Counted from the first letter of the stretch, positions 33,927 through 43,904 are shown. The stretch is DNA of 64,000 nt from Sphingomonas sp. (GCF_019746665.1 NZ_JAIERS010000001.1:62001-126000); one strand, 5' to 3'. Made by a program: numbers and translations. The notes: a model not told the origin generated them from the sequence alone.

Positions 33927-36140
33927 CTAGCGCCGACGCCCCTGGTGGCGGATGTTCGCCGGCCGCCCACGCCGCTTGACGATGCGCGCCCGCGGCGGCG
34001 GCGCGCCGCCCTCGACCAGTTCGAAGCGCAGCGCGCCCGAAACTGGATTCGCCTCGACCAGCCGCAACTCAAGCTTCTGCCCGCTTTCATAGCGCGTGCC
34101 GGTCTCCTCGCCGATCAGCGCGCGCGCCGCCTCGTCATAGCGGAAATATTCGCGCCCCAGATCGCGGACGCTCACCAGCCCGTCACCGCCGACCCCTTCG
34201 ACGGTCGCGAAGAAGCCGAAGCTCTGCACGCCCGTGATCCGCGTCTGCAGCACCTGGTCGACATGTTCGGCAAGATAGGCGGCGACATAGCGGTCGATCG
34301 TCTCGCGCTCGGCCTCCATCGCGCGGCGTTCGAGCATCGAGATCGACTCGCCGATCCGCTCCATCGCCGCCGCCTCGCCCTCGGTCAGCCCGCCCTCGCC
34401 GAGCCGGTAGGCGCTCACCAGCGCGCGGTGGACGATGAGATCGGCATAGCGCCGGATCGGCGAGGTGAAATGCGCGTAGGAACCGAGCGCGAGCCCGAAA
34501 TGGCCCATGTTCGCGGGCGCGTAATAGGCCTGGGTCTGGCTGCGCAGCACCTGCTCCATGATCTGCGGGCGGCTGTCGCTCTCCGCCACCTTGTCGAGGA
34601 TGGCATTGAAGGTCGCCGGGCGGATCACCTGGCCGAGCGCGAACTCGATGCCATGCGTCTTCAGAAATTCCTTCAGCGCGACCAGCTTCTCGCGCGCGGG
34701 CGGCTCGTGATCGCGGTACATCACCGGCGCCTTCTTGGCCTCGAGCGCCTTGGCGGCGGCGACATTGGCGGCGATCATGAAATCCTCGATCAGCCGGTGC
34801 GCGTCGAGCCGTTCGCGCGGGGCGACCGAAAGGATGCGGCCCTTCTCGTCGAGCACCACGCGCCGCTCGGGCAGATCGAGTTCGAGCGGCGCGCGCTTCG
34901 CCCGGGCACGATCGAGCGCGCGCCAGCAAGCCCATAGGGGTTTCAGCGCCTCGTCGACCAGCGCCGCGTCCCACTTGAACGCGGGCGCGGCATCGGCGTT
35001 GATCGCCGCCTGCGCTTCCTCATAGGCGATGTTCGCCCGGATGCGCACCACCGCGCGGGTGAAGCGGAAGCCTTTGAGCGCGCCGGCCTTGCCGATCTGG
35101 AGATGGCAGACGAGCGCGGCGCGGTCCGCCCCCTCCTTCAGCGAAGATATATCCGCCGACAATTCCTCAGGCAGCATCGGCACCACCCGGTCGGGGAAAT
35201 AAACCGAATTGCCGCGCTGGCGCGCCTCGCGATCGAGCGAGGAGCCGGGGCGCACGTAGAAGCTCACATCCGCGATTGCGACGACCGCGCGCCAGCCTCC
35301 GGCATTGTCAGGATCGTCATCGGGTGCGGCCCACACCGCGTCGTCATGGTCGCGGGCATCGGCGGGGTCAATCGCGACGATCGGCAGATGGCGCAGGTCC
35401 TCGCGCCCCTCGCCAAGCGGTTGCCGCGCCACCGAATGCGCTTCCTCGATCGTCTCGGGCGCGAAGACGTGGGGGATGCCATGCTTGTGGACCGCGATCA
35501 TCGAGAAGCTGCGCGGCGCGAAGGGATCACCCAGCCGTTCGGTGACGCGCGCGGAAAAGCGCGGCGGGCGCCCGGCCTTTTCCGCGAGCACCAGATCGCC
35601 CGGCGCCGCGCCGCCCAAATCAATCACCGGAAATTCGCGCCGTTCCTTCTTCTCGACGCCCTGGAGCCAGATACGCCCGCCTTCCTCGCGCAGCACCCCC
35701 AGGATCAGTTCCTCGCCGCGCGCGAGCCGCTTCATCGGATGCGCGATCCAGCCCTGCCCCGCTTCCTCGGTGCGCGCGAGCAGACGGTCGCCGATACCGA
35801 GCGCGCCGCGCCCGCGTTCGCGCACGCGCAGTTTGGGGGGCGGTACGCCTTCGGCCTCCCAGCGTTCGGGGACAGCCCAGGCGATGCCGTCATCGGTCAC
35901 GTCGACCACCCGCAGCACGGTCACCTTGGGCACGCCGCCCATCTGGTGGAAGGCGCGGCCCTGATGATCGATCAACCCCTGATCGGCCATGTCCTTCAGC
36001 CGGGCCTTCAGCGCGATCTTCTCCTGCGCGGAAAGCCCGAAGGCACGCGCGATCTCGCGCTTGCCGACAGGCGCATCGGCGCTCGCGATGAAATCGAGGA
36101 TTTGGCGCTCGCTCGGCAAGCCGGGCTGGGGTTTCTTCAT
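33927..36140 (-). CDS. rnr: ribonuclease R
   Basis: A 737-residue 3'-5' exoribonuclease of the RNB family that degrades structured RNA. Domains in order: N-terminal winged helix (about 5-65, KREIARAFGLSAQEKIALK), cold-shock domains (about 85-210), the RNB catalytic domain (about 240-570) with metal-binding Asp residues in AIDPADARDHDDAV and the PIRRYADLIVHRAL motif, and an S1 domain (about 620-705) with GVQSFGFFATV. The tail is basic (KRRGRPANIRHQGRR). ATG 36140 starts the homologous region MKKPQPGLPSERQ; the longer frame to 36209 has no support. Confidence 0.95.
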   Translation of the reverse strand: MKKPQPGLPSERQILDFIASADAPVGKREIARAFGLSAQEKIALKARLKDMADQGLIDHQGRAFHQMGGVPKVTVLRVVDVTDDGIAWAVPERWEAEGVPPPKLRVRERGRGALGIGDRLLARTEEAGQGWIAHPMKRLARGEELILGVLREEGGRIWLQGVEKKERREFPVIDLGGAAPGDLVLAEKAGRPPRFSARVTERLGDPFAPRSFSMIAVHKHGIPHVFAPETIEEAHSVARQPLGEGREDLRHLPIVAIDPADARDHDDAVWAAPDDDPDNAGGWRAVVAIADVSFYVRPGSSLDREARQRGNSVYFPDRVVPMLPEELSADISSLKEGADRAALVCHLQIGKAGALKGFRFTRAVVRIRANIAYEEAQAAINADAAPAFKWDAALVDEALKPLWACWRALDRARAKRAPLELDLPERRVVLDEKGRILSVAPRERLDAHRLIEDFMIAANVAAAKALEAKKAPVMYRDHEPPAREKLVALKEFLKTHGIEFALGQVIRPATFNAILDKVAESDSRPQIMEQVLRSQTQAYYAPANMGHFGLALGSYAHFTSPIRRYADLIVHRALVSAYRLGEGGLTEGEAAAMERIGESISMLERRAMEAERETIDRYVAAYLAEHVDQVLQTRITGVQSFGFFATVEGVGGDGLVSVRDLGREYFRYDEAARALIGEETGTRYESGQKLELRLVEANPVSGALRFELVEGGAPPPRARIVKRRGRPANIRHQGRRR

Positions 36141-36247
36141 GGTGCCAAGCCTTAGGCGCATTGCGCGAAGAACCCAAACCGCGCGGCGCCGCATCCGCGT
36201 CCAAGCCAACGCGTCTGCCCCGGCCCGCGCCGGGCAAAGTACGACGC

Positions 36248-37768
36248 ATGACTGAGATCGCCCGCAAGCCGCCGATCACACTGGAAAATTCGATGCCACC
36301 CCCCTATCCGACAGCGGTGACATATGACCTGCTCATCATCGGCGGCGGCATCAACGGCGCGGCGATCGCGCGCGAGGCGGCGCTGGCCGGGCTGAAGCTG
36401 CTGCTGGTCGAGCGCGACGATCTGGCGAGCCATACCTCGAGCGCCTCGACCAAGCTGATCCATGGCGGTCTGCGCTATCTGGAATTCTATGAATTCAAGC
36501 TGGTGGCAGAGGCGTTGCGCGAGCGCGAACGGCTGGTGAAGGCGGCGCCGCACCTCATCCATCCGATGCGGTTCGTGCTGCCGCATGACGGCGCGCGCCC
36601 TTGGTGGATGCTGCGCGCGGGGCTGTTCCTCTATGATCGGCTGGGCGGCCGGATGTCGTTGCCGCGCTCGCGGGGGCTGGGGGCCGGCGATGCCGCGCTC
36701 ACCGCGCCCTTGAAGAGCACCCGCCGCGGCTTCGTCTATTCGGACGCCTGGGTCGATGATTCGCGGCTGACCCTGCTCAACGCGATCGACGCGGCGAACG
36801 CGGGGGGCGAGATCGCGACGCGCACCGCGCTAGTGTCCGCGCGGCGTGAGGACGGGCTGTGGCGCGCGACGCTCTCGGACGGGCGCGAGGTTGCCGCGCG
36901 CGCGCTGGTCAACGCCGCTGGCCCCTGGGTGGGCGAGGCGCTCGGGCGGCTCGGCGTCAATGCCCGCGCGGGGGTGCGGCTGGTGAAGGGCAGCCACATC
37001 GTCGTCCCGCGCCTGTTCGAGGGCGACCAGGCCTATATCCTCCAGCAGCCCGATGGCCGCATCGTCTTCGCCATCCCTTATCAGGGCGCCTTCACCGAGA
37101 TCGGCACCACCGATGTGCCGGTCGACCGCCCCGAGGACGCCCGGATCGACGCGGACGAGATCGCCTATCTCTGCGCCGCCGTGAACCGCCATTTCACCCG
37201 CCAGATCACCCCGGCGGACGTGATCAGCGATTGGTCGGGCGTGCGCCCACTCTATGACGATGGCGCCAGCGAAGCGCGGCAGGTGACGCGCGATTATGTG
37301 CTCGAACTCGACACGAGCGGGCCGCCCCTGCTCTCGATCTTCGGCGGCAAGATCACCACCGCGCGGCATCTGGCCGAGGAGGCGGTCGGCAAGCTCGCGC
37401 AGCCGATGGGCTTCGCCCACACCCCGCAAACCCGCGCGCGCCCCTTCCCCGGCGGCGACATGGCCGATTTCGCCCGCTTCCTCGCCAATGTCCGCCGCAC
37501 CTGGCCGTTCCTGGGCGATGCCCGCAGCCTGCGCATGGCGCGCGCTTATGGCACCATGTTGCACGATATGTTGCGCAGCATCTCGCGCGAGGCGCAGCTT
37601 GGGCAGGCGTTCGGCGGCGGCTACACCGAGGTCGAGGCGCGCTGGATGCACGAGCGCGAATGGGCGCGCAGCCCCGCCGACGCCCTCGAACGGCGGAGCA
37701 AGCTGGTGCTGCACCTGAACCCCGCCGAGCGCGCGCTGTTCAGCGATTGGTGGGCGCGCACCCTGTGA
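36248..37768 (+). CDS. glpD: FAD-dependent glycerol-3-phosphate dehydrogenase
   Basis: A 506-residue aerobic G3P dehydrogenase that feeds electrons from glycerol 3-phosphate to quinone at the inner membrane. FAD-binding GGGINGAAIAREAALAG near the N-terminus, HTSSASTKLIHGGLRYLE, PHLIHPMRFVLPH and DWSGVRPLYDDG are all GlpD signatures, and the C-terminal DUF-type cap ends with the DWWARTL. Length matches. Start at 36248 or an internal ATG at 36293. Its stop overlaps the trhO start by 4 bp. Confidence 0.94.
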   Translation: MTEIARKPPITLENSMPPPYPTAVTYDLLIIGGGINGAAIAREAALAGLKLLLVERDDLASHTSSASTKLIHGGLRYLEFYEFKLVAEALRERERLVKAAPHLIHPMRFVLPHDGARPWWMLRAGLFLYDRLGGRMSLPRSRGLGAGDAALTAPLKSTRRGFVYSDAWVDDSRLTLLNAIDAANAGGEIATRTALVSARREDGLWRATLSDGREVAARALVNAAGPWVGEALGRLGVNARAGVRLVKGSHIVVPRLFEGDQAYILQQPDGRIVFAIPYQGAFTEIGTTDVPVDRPEDARIDADEIAYLCAAVNRHFTRQITPADVISDWSGVRPLYDDGASEARQVTRDYVLELDTSGPPLLSIFGGKITTARHLAEEAVGKLAQPMGFAHTPQTRARPFPGGDMADFARFLANVRRTWPFLGDARSLRMARAYGTMLHDMLRSISREAQLGQAFGGGYTEVEARWMHEREWARSPADALERRSKLVLHLNPAERALFSDWWARTL

Positions 37769-38571
37769 TCCGCGTCGCCGCGCTTTATCGGTTCACGCCC
37801 TTCCCCGATCCCGCCGCGCTGATCCCCGCGATCGAGGCACGCGCGGCGGCGCTCGGCATCAAGGGCACATTGCTGTTCGCAACCGAGGGGATGAACGGCA
37901 CGATCGCCGGCGGCCCGGGAGCGATCAGCGAAATGATCGAGACGCTGCGCGCGCTCCCCGGATGCGCCGCGCTTGACGTGAAGTTCAGCGACGCGACCGC
38001 GATGCCCTTCGGCAAGCTGAAAGTACGGTTGAAGCGCGAGATCGTGACGATGGGCGTACCCGGCATCGATCCCCGCGCCGCCGCCGGCCGCTATGTGCCG
38101 CCGGCTGAATGGAACGCGCTGATCGACGACCCCGAAACCCTGCTGATCGACACGCGCAACGCTTATGAAGTGGCGATCGGCAGCTTCGCCGGCGCGGTCG
38201 ATCCGGGGACCGCGACTTTCCGCGACTTCCCCGCCTGGTTCCGGGCCAACCGCGACACGTTGATGGCGGGCAAAAGCCGGGTCGCGATGTTCTGCACCGG
38301 CGGCATCCGCTGCGAGAAGGCGACGGCCTTCGTGCGTGGCGAGGGCGTGGGTGAGGTTTATCATCTCGAAGGCGGCATTCTGCGCTATCTGGAGGAAGTG
38401 CCGGCCAACGCGAGCCGCTTCACCGGCGAATGCTTCGTGTTCGATGAACGCGTGGCGGTCGGCGCGGGGCTCGCGCCCGGCAGCCACGCGATGTGCCGCG
38501 CCTGCGGGCACCCATATCCTGTCGGCCAGCGCTGCGCGTGCGCGGTGGACGCGGGTGAAGCGGCGGCTTAA
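37765..38571 (+). CDS. trhO: tRNA uridine-34 hydroxylase TrhO (rhodanese-like)
   Basis: A 268-residue UPF0176/TrhO protein that hydroxylates U34 of certain tRNAs. The N-terminal domain (about 1-95) has GIKGTLLFATEGMNGTIAG; the rhodanese domain (about 105-215) has LIDTRNAYEVAIGSFAGAVDP and the catalytic-Cys loop FCTGGIRCEKA. The C-terminus carries CRACGHPYPVGQRCAC, a likely zinc knuckle. GTG at 37765 overlaps the glpD stop (GTGA), giving translational coupling. The pairing with glpD has no obvious metabolic logic. Confidence 0.92.
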   Translation: MIRVAALYRFTPFPDPAALIPAIEARAAALGIKGTLLFATEGMNGTIAGGPGAISEMIETLRALPGCAALDVKFSDATAMPFGKLKVRLKREIVTMGVPGIDPRAAAGRYVPPAEWNALIDDPETLLIDTRNAYEVAIGSFAGAVDPGTATFRDFPAWFRANRDTLMAGKSRVAMFCTGGIRCEKATAFVRGEGVGEVYHLEGGILRYLEEVPANASRFTGECFVFDERVAVGAGLAPGSHAMCRACGHPYPVGQRCACAVDAGEAAA

Positions 38572-38598
38572 ATCGGTGGCGCAACGAAGGGGGCGGCG

Positions 38599-39531
38599 AT
38601 GCGGCGATGGGCCTGGGTAGCGTTGTTGTGCCTGGGGGCGACCAAGGCCGAGGCACCGCCCGCGTGGCTTTATGTCTTCGATCCGCCGGCGCAGCCCCTC
38701 CGTCTTGACGATCAGGAACGGCGCACGCTGCCCGGCAGCACGGTGCAACTGACCGAGGCCGAATATCGCAGCGTCTTTCGCGTGGCGGATTGGTACCCGC
38801 AGGATCATCCCCCCGCCCCGCCCGCGGTGACGCAAGGCGAGCGGCCCGAGCGGCGGGCTTGCGGTTCGTGCCACTTGCTCACTGGCGGCGGCAGGCCCGA
38901 AAATGCCTCGCTCGCCGGGCTGTCGGCCGATTACATCGTCGAGCAGATGCGCCTGTTCGCCTCGGGCGAGCGGATCAACACCCCGCACAACCCGGTATCG
39001 ATGACCGCTACCGCGCGCGCGATAAGCCCCGCGCAACTCGCCGAGGCCGCCGGCTATTTCGCCGCACTCAAGCCGCGCCGCTTCGGGCGGGTGGTGGAGG
39101 CGGCGATCATCCCGCGCGTCCGCACCGCCGGCAATCTCTGGCGGCTGGACGAGGCGGGTGGCACCGAACCCCTGGCCGGCCGGCTGATCGAAGTGCCCGA
39201 CGATTTCGCCCGCCACGAAATGCGCGATCCGCGCCTCGGCTATACCGCCTATGTCCCGCCCGGCAGCATCGCGCGCGGCGCCGCGCTCGCGCGGAGCTGG
39301 GGCGGCGGCGGGGCGATGGCGTGCGCGAGCTGCCACGGCCCCGATCTGCGCGGCGATATCGGCCCGCGCCTCGCTGGCCGCTCGCCCAGCTATCTCGCGC
39401 GCCAGCTCTATGACTTTAAAAGCGGCTCACGCGGCGGCGCGGCGAGCGCGGCGATGGCGGAGGTGGCCAAGAAGATGACGCTCGCGGACATGGTCGCGCT
39501 TTCGGCCTATCTCGGCAGCCGCGCGCCCTGA
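38599..39531 (+). CDS. periplasmic dihaem cytochrome c
   Basis: A 310-residue exported c-type cytochrome. A signal peptide (MRRWAWVALLCLGATKAEA) is followed by two haem sites, CGSCH (about residue 91) and CASCH (about residue 240). Likely Met axial ligands lie in NPVSMT and in the KKMTLADM region. The two similar halves (about 80-155 and 225-310) look like cytochrome c553/c4-type domains. Oriented after trhO with 27 bases between; partner dehydrogenase or oxidase not identified. Confidence 0.86.
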   Translation: MRRWAWVALLCLGATKAEAPPAWLYVFDPPAQPLRLDDQERRTLPGSTVQLTEAEYRSVFRVADWYPQDHPPAPPAVTQGERPERRACGSCHLLTGGGRPENASLAGLSADYIVEQMRLFASGERINTPHNPVSMTATARAISPAQLAEAAGYFAALKPRRFGRVVEAAIIPRVRTAGNLWRLDEAGGTEPLAGRLIEVPDDFARHEMRDPRLGYTAYVPPGSIARGAALARSWGGGGAMACASCHGPDLRGDIGPRLAGRSPSYLARQLYDFKSGSRGGAASAAMAEVAKKMTLADMVALSAYLGSRAP

Positions 39532-39574
39532 AGCTACGAGCGGAACCAGCCGCGCGGGGGCTGGTTCTTGCGTC

Positions 39575-40045
39575 ATGGTTGAAACCGATACCCCCGACGC
39601 GCTGCTGACCGCCGCGATCCAGGATCTGCGCGCCGCCGCCGATCTGCTCGGTGAGCGGCTGGGGCCGATCGGTCGGCAGGTGACCGATCCGGGGCTGTGC
39701 CACGCGCTCGGCGAGCTGATCGTCCAGGCGCGCCACGCCTCCGCGGCCTTGGTCGCGACGGCGCGCGGCGCGGGCGGGCCGGAGAATGTCTGGATGAAGG
39801 GCGCGCTTGATGATGCCACGCGCGACGCCGAGCGCGTGCTGGCGGGTCCGCTGCTCGATCAGGCGCTCGCCGGCGCGGTGCGCAAGGGCCTGGCGGCGAG
39901 CGTCACCGCTTATGAAACCGCGATCGCGCTGGCCCGCGCACAGCGGCAGGACGACCTGGCCGGCGAACTCGACCAACTCCGCGCCCGCGATGTCGCCGCG
40001 CATGGCGAACTGGGCGGCCTGATCGAACGGCTGGCGGGGGTTTAG
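39575..40045 (+). CDS. DUF892/YciE-like ferritin-fold protein
   Basis: A 156-residue helical protein. The organisation LLTAAIQDLRAAADLL, then MKGALDDATRDAERVLAGPLLDQALAGAVRKGLAASVTAYETAIALA, matches the four-helix YciE/YciF (DUF892) family, which resembles ferritin/rubrerythrin bundles. Metal-ligand Glu/His residues are sparse (only HASA, YETA and AAHGEL visible), so iron binding is doubtful. Often stress-induced in other bacteria. Similarity is by pattern only. Confidence 0.62.
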   Translation: MVETDTPDALLTAAIQDLRAAADLLGERLGPIGRQVTDPGLCHALGELIVQARHASAALVATARGAGGPENVWMKGALDDATRDAERVLAGPLLDQALAGAVRKGLAASVTAYETAIALARAQRQDDLAGELDQLRARDVAAHGELGGLIERLAGV

Positions 40046-40107
40046 CCGCCGGACGGCCGCGCGCGGCCATTGACTTTGCCGCTCATCGCACCGCCTAGTT
40101 TCGAGCG

Positions 40108-41220
40108 ATGCCGCCGGCCACCGACACCCTCCATAGACCTGTCCGCGCCCGCACTTTGTTTGCCTATGAGCTCCAGCTGCTGCGCGGCGCGCTCGCCCTG
40201 TCGTTCCCGCGCCCGACCGACTGGGCGATGCTGCTTATCGTCGTGCTATTGGGGGTCGCCTTCCTGCACGCGCAGCTGCTCGCGCTCGCCGGCGCGATCC
40301 GCCAGTGGATGCCGCTCGCGGGCTTGGGCGTGGGCTTGGTTTCCGGCATCGCGACCACGCGGTTCGCCCGGCGGCGGTTGAACGAAATCGCCGAAACCGG
40401 GATCCTCCTGCCGGAAGCGCTCGATCGCGCCGCCAGACGGGCCTATCTGCGTGCCCTCCAGCTGCTGACGCTGGCGGCGCTGGCGAGCGCGACCGGCTAT
40501 GTCGCCTGGCACGCGAGCACCCTTCCCGATGTCGCTTACCTGGCGACCTCGCTAGCCGGCTTTGCGGCGGGATCGGCAGCGGCGGCGCTGCCCGATACCC
40601 TGCCCGCGCGCCTGTCTGCCCCGGGCGCGGCGGCCAGACCCAGAGCGTCGAGCCACGTTGCGCTCGATTATCCTGCGATCGTGCGCCAACTCCAGATCCG
40701 GCCGCTGCGACCGCGCTTGAGCCCGATCGGCGTCGCGATCGGCATTGGTCTGATCACCGTCTTGGCGAGCGTCGCGGCTGCTTCAGTGGCGGGCCGGATG
40801 GCGGGGCTCGCGGTTGACACCCTCCTGCTCGGCCCCGCCGCCTGGCTGCTGAGCCGTGCCGACGACCAGCTGCTCCGCTTCGGCCGCTTCGCCGGCGTCG
40901 GAGTGGCGCGGGGCGTGGGAAGCCATCTAATCCTCGCGCCGATCGCGTGCCTGGTCGTGGCCGCGGGCGCCGCGCTGGCGGACCCGGCTCTTGCGATCGT
41001 CGCCCTTGCTATCGGCCTGATCATCGTCTGGGTGCGCACCCTGATGCTGCTGCTCGCCACGCTGCATTCCAGGCGCGTCGCCGATGTGCGCGTGCAGGTG
41101 GAGATCATGGTGGCGGTCGTTCTAGGCTACTTCTTGCCGCCGCTCGGCATTCTTGTCGCGATCGGGCGACCGATCCAATTCTATCATCGTTCCATGCAGC
41201 GACGCTGGGACGCGATCTGA
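40108..41220 (+). CDS. multi-pass membrane protein, likely permease of a two-gene ABC system
   Basis: A 370-residue integral membrane protein with about nine hydrophobic segments in two groups (residues 35-150 and 205-345) separated by a polar stretch with many Arg residues. No ABC-2 permease signature is recognised. Its TGA is immediately followed by the ATG of the ABC ATPase (no gap), so the two are almost certainly translated together and form one transporter. Sequence gives no substrate. RRLNEIAETGILLPEALDR in the first cytoplasmic loop could be the coupling helix. Confidence 0.72.
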   Translation: MPPATDTLHRPVRARTLFAYELQLLRGALALSFPRPTDWAMLLIVVLLGVAFLHAQLLALAGAIRQWMPLAGLGVGLVSGIATTRFARRRLNEIAETGILLPEALDRAARRAYLRALQLLTLAALASATGYVAWHASTLPDVAYLATSLAGFAAGSAAAALPDTLPARLSAPGAAARPRASSHVALDYPAIVRQLQIRPLRPRLSPIGVAIGIGLITVLASVAAASVAGRMAGLAVDTLLLGPAAWLLSRADDQLLRFGRFAGVGVARGVGSHLILAPIACLVVAAGAALADPALAIVALAIGLIIVWVRTLMLLLATLHSRRVADVRVQVEIMVAVVLGYFLPPLGILVAIGRPIQFYHRSMQRRWDAI

Positions 41221-41943
41221 ATGATCCTGGCTCAGGCTATTTCGGTCGCCGTGCGCGGCCGAACAATCATCCCCGCACTCGATCTCGCCTTCGAAGGTCC
41301 GGGTTGGCTTGGGATCGTTGGCGCGAATGGCTCGGGCAAGACGACATTGCTTCGCGCGCTGTGCGGCCGATTGCCGATCGAGGGCGGCAGCTTGATGATC
41401 GATGGCGACGATCTCACCCATGATCGCGCCGCGCGCGCCCGGCGGATCGCGCTCGCCCCCGAGGGGCACCGCCTGCCCGACAGCATCACCGGCGAGCAGC
41501 TGCTCGCCATCGCCGCCGGTACGCCGGGATGGCGGGACCGGGAGGGCGGGCTCGATCCGCTTTACCGGGCGCTGGGGCTGGAAGCCTTCATCCACCGGCG
41601 GATCGGCACCTATTCCGCCGGGATGCGTCAGCGGCTGGCGATCTTCTGCCCTTTCGCCACGGGGGCGAGCACCATCATCCTCGACGAGCCGTTCAACTGG
41701 CTCGATCCGGTCGCCGCCTTCGACGCCAAACAAGCGCTGCGCGCGCTATCGCGCGAGCGCCACACCCTGATCACGGCGCTCCACGATCTGCCCTCGCTGT
41801 ATCATTTGTGCGACCAGGGCATATTGCTCGCCGGGGGCCTGGTGCGGCTGCGGCTGGCGAAGGACCAGCTCGCCGCCTCGGGCCGGGGCGCCGAGCAGTT
41901 CGAGCAGGACGTGATCCGGCATCTGCGCGGCGCCGATAGCTGA
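41221..41943 (+). CDS. ABC transporter ATP-binding protein
   Basis: A 240-residue ABC ATPase with full catalytic motifs: Walker A GANGSGKTTLL (about 37), signature YSAGMRQRL, Walker B IILDEPFNWLDP and H-loop TALHDL. The Q-loop is replaced by ALAPEGHRLP (Glu at the Gln position). Adjacent without gap to the membrane protein upstream, hence a two-component ABC transporter of unknown substrate. Export rather than import seems more likely because no binding protein is present. Confidence 0.86.
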   Translation: MILAQAISVAVRGRTIIPALDLAFEGPGWLGIVGANGSGKTTLLRALCGRLPIEGGSLMIDGDDLTHDRAARARRIALAPEGHRLPDSITGEQLLAIAAGTPGWRDREGGLDPLYRALGLEAFIHRRIGTYSAGMRQRLAIFCPFATGASTIILDEPFNWLDPVAAFDAKQALRALSRERHTLITALHDLPSLYHLCDQGILLAGGLVRLRLAKDQLAASGRGAEQFEQDVIRHLRGADS

Positions 41944-41951
41944 TCCGCGCC

Positions 41952-43844
41952 CTATTTCAGATACTTCCCGAACCACCCCAGCACCCGGGTCTGCACGTCC
42001 GCCGCGTTGACCGGGTTGCGTATGCCGTGCCCTTCCTCGGGGTAGATCACCAGGCTGGCCGGCACCCCATGCGCCTTCAGGCCGTTCCAATATTCCACCG
42101 ACTGGGTCGGCGGCACCTCGATGTCGCGCTCGCCGACATAGATGAAGGTCGGCGTCTTGGCCTTGGCGATCTGGTAAATGGCCGACGGCGCTTCGTACGC
42201 CTTGTAATCCTCGTACATCGGCTTGCCGAAGAACGGGACCATCCAGGTGTTGATGCCGTTGGTGCCGTAATAGCTGATCCAGTTGGAGAGGCCCGCCGCC
42301 GCGACGATCGCCTTGAAGCGGTTGGTCTGGGTATTGGCCCACATCGCCATGAAGCCGCCATAGCTGCCGCCCATCAGCCCCAGCCGTGCGTCGTCGATCG
42401 GCGCCACCTTCTCCGCCGCGTCGATGCCGGCGAGAATGTCGCGCAGGTCGCCGCCGCCGAAATCGCGCTTGTTCGCGGCGACGAACGCCTCGCCCTGGCC
42501 ATAGGAGCCGCGCGGATTGGGGAGGAACAGATAATAGCCCGCCTTAATGAGCGCCGCCGTCTGCCCGCCGGTCACGAAGCCGGGCACATGCGCCGCCGAG
42601 GGGCCGCCATGCACCACGGTGATCATCGGCGCCTTCTTCGCCGGATCGGCGTCCACCGGCGCGAGCAGCCAGCCCTGCGAGGTGAAGCCGTCCTGCGTCC
42701 AGCTGATGCTCCGGGCGGTGACGATCGGCTTCTCGCCGTCATTGTCGTGCGTCAGCTGCTTGGGCGCACCTACCGGGCCGGCGACGATCGCCGGGGCCTG
42801 GGTAAAGCTCTGGGTGACGGTCGCCATTACCCGCGCGTTGCCGCTGAGCGCGACGCGGCCATCCCCGGCCGAGAGCGACAGCGGCCCGCCATAAAGCGGC
42901 GCGGAGAAACCCTTGTCGCTTACCGCCACCAGCTCCATCCGGTCACCGCGCAGCACCACCGCGCGCAGGCCGCCCTCGGTCCAATCGAGCGCGGTCGCGG
43001 TCGCCTTCTGGCCCTCGGTCAGGTTGCGCGGGCTGCCGCCGGCGACCGGCACCACCCACACATCGCCGCCGACCGAGCCGAAATCGCTCATCAACCCGCC
43101 GATGAACGCGACCTCGCGGCCATCGGGGGAGACGCGCGGATAATTCATCTGCAGCGGCGGCTTGGCGATGGTGGTGACGGTGCCGCTCGCCGCATCGATC
43201 CGGTCGAGCGTCGCGACCCACCAATTGGCGTCGCCATTGCCGAGCACCGAGGTCGCGACGACGCCGCTGCCATCGGGCAGCCAATCATATTCATAGACAT
43301 AGCGCCCGGCGGGGCTGATCGGAGTCACCGCCTCGGGCGCGATCGGGGCGCTGGCGCGATCGAAAATGGCGAGGCGCTGCTCGTCATTCTTCTCGCCGAT
43401 CTCGCCGACCTGGCGCACCCCGGCCTGGGCCGCGCCGGCTTCCTTGGCGGCGCCGATCGTCACCAGCAGCGCGATCCGTTTGCCATCGGCGGCGAAGCGC
43501 GGCGTCTGCGCGATGCCCTTCACGGTGGCCAGCGCGCGCGTCTGATCGCCTTCGTTCAGTTCGAGCGTCACCGTGCCCGCCTTGCGATCGCGCGCCAGGA
43601 AAGCGAGCGCGCCATCGGGGGCGAAGGTCAGCCCCGAATAGCTGCACACCGGGCAGGGATCGAGCGTTCCGATCGCGGTGCCGTCGATCCGGCGCAGCAC
43701 GATCTTGGCGTGGCCCTCGCCCTCGACGCTGGCGATCCTGTCGCCTGCCGGGCTCAGCGCGAGGCCGCCATATTGCTTGGGCGCGGCGAGCGCCGGTTGC
43801 GCGACGCCCGCCGCCAGGATGATGCCGATCGCCCACGCCTTCAT
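41952..43844 (-). CDS. S9-family prolyl oligopeptidase-like peptidase
   Basis: A 630-residue exported peptidase. Signal peptide MKAWAIGIILAAGVAQPALA, an N-terminal seven-bladed propeller (about 25-370) with WD-like turns (SPAGDRIASVEG, SPDGREVAFIGG), and a C-terminal alpha/beta hydrolase domain (about 380-630). Catalytic triad: Ser in GGSYGGFMAMW, Asp in GERDIEVP and His in EEGHGIRNP. AAGGAGAGG precedes the ATG. Converges on the ABC ATPase with eight bases between. Probably cleaves short peptides in the periplasm, as in dipeptidyl or acylaminoacyl peptidases. Confidence 0.92.
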   Translation of the reverse strand: MKAWAIGIILAAGVAQPALAAPKQYGGLALSPAGDRIASVEGEGHAKIVLRRIDGTAIGTLDPCPVCSYSGLTFAPDGALAFLARDRKAGTVTLELNEGDQTRALATVKGIAQTPRFAADGKRIALLVTIGAAKEAGAAQAGVRQVGEIGEKNDEQRLAIFDRASAPIAPEAVTPISPAGRYVYEYDWLPDGSGVVATSVLGNGDANWWVATLDRIDAASGTVTTIAKPPLQMNYPRVSPDGREVAFIGGLMSDFGSVGGDVWVVPVAGGSPRNLTEGQKATATALDWTEGGLRAVVLRGDRMELVAVSDKGFSAPLYGGPLSLSAGDGRVALSGNARVMATVTQSFTQAPAIVAGPVGAPKQLTHDNDGEKPIVTARSISWTQDGFTSQGWLLAPVDADPAKKAPMITVVHGGPSAAHVPGFVTGGQTAALIKAGYYLFLPNPRGSYGQGEAFVAANKRDFGGGDLRDILAGIDAAEKVAPIDDARLGLMGGSYGGFMAMWANTQTNRFKAIVAAAGLSNWISYYGTNGINTWMVPFFGKPMYEDYKAYEAPSAIYQIAKAKTPTFIYVGERDIEVPPTQSVEYWNGLKAHGVPASLVIYPEEGHGIRNPVNAADVQTRVLGWFGKYLK

Positions 43845-43904
43845 GCTGTGCCTCTCCTTGATTTTGGAGCGGCGTTTAGCAGCCCGGCGCGGGCGAGCAA
43901 CCGA

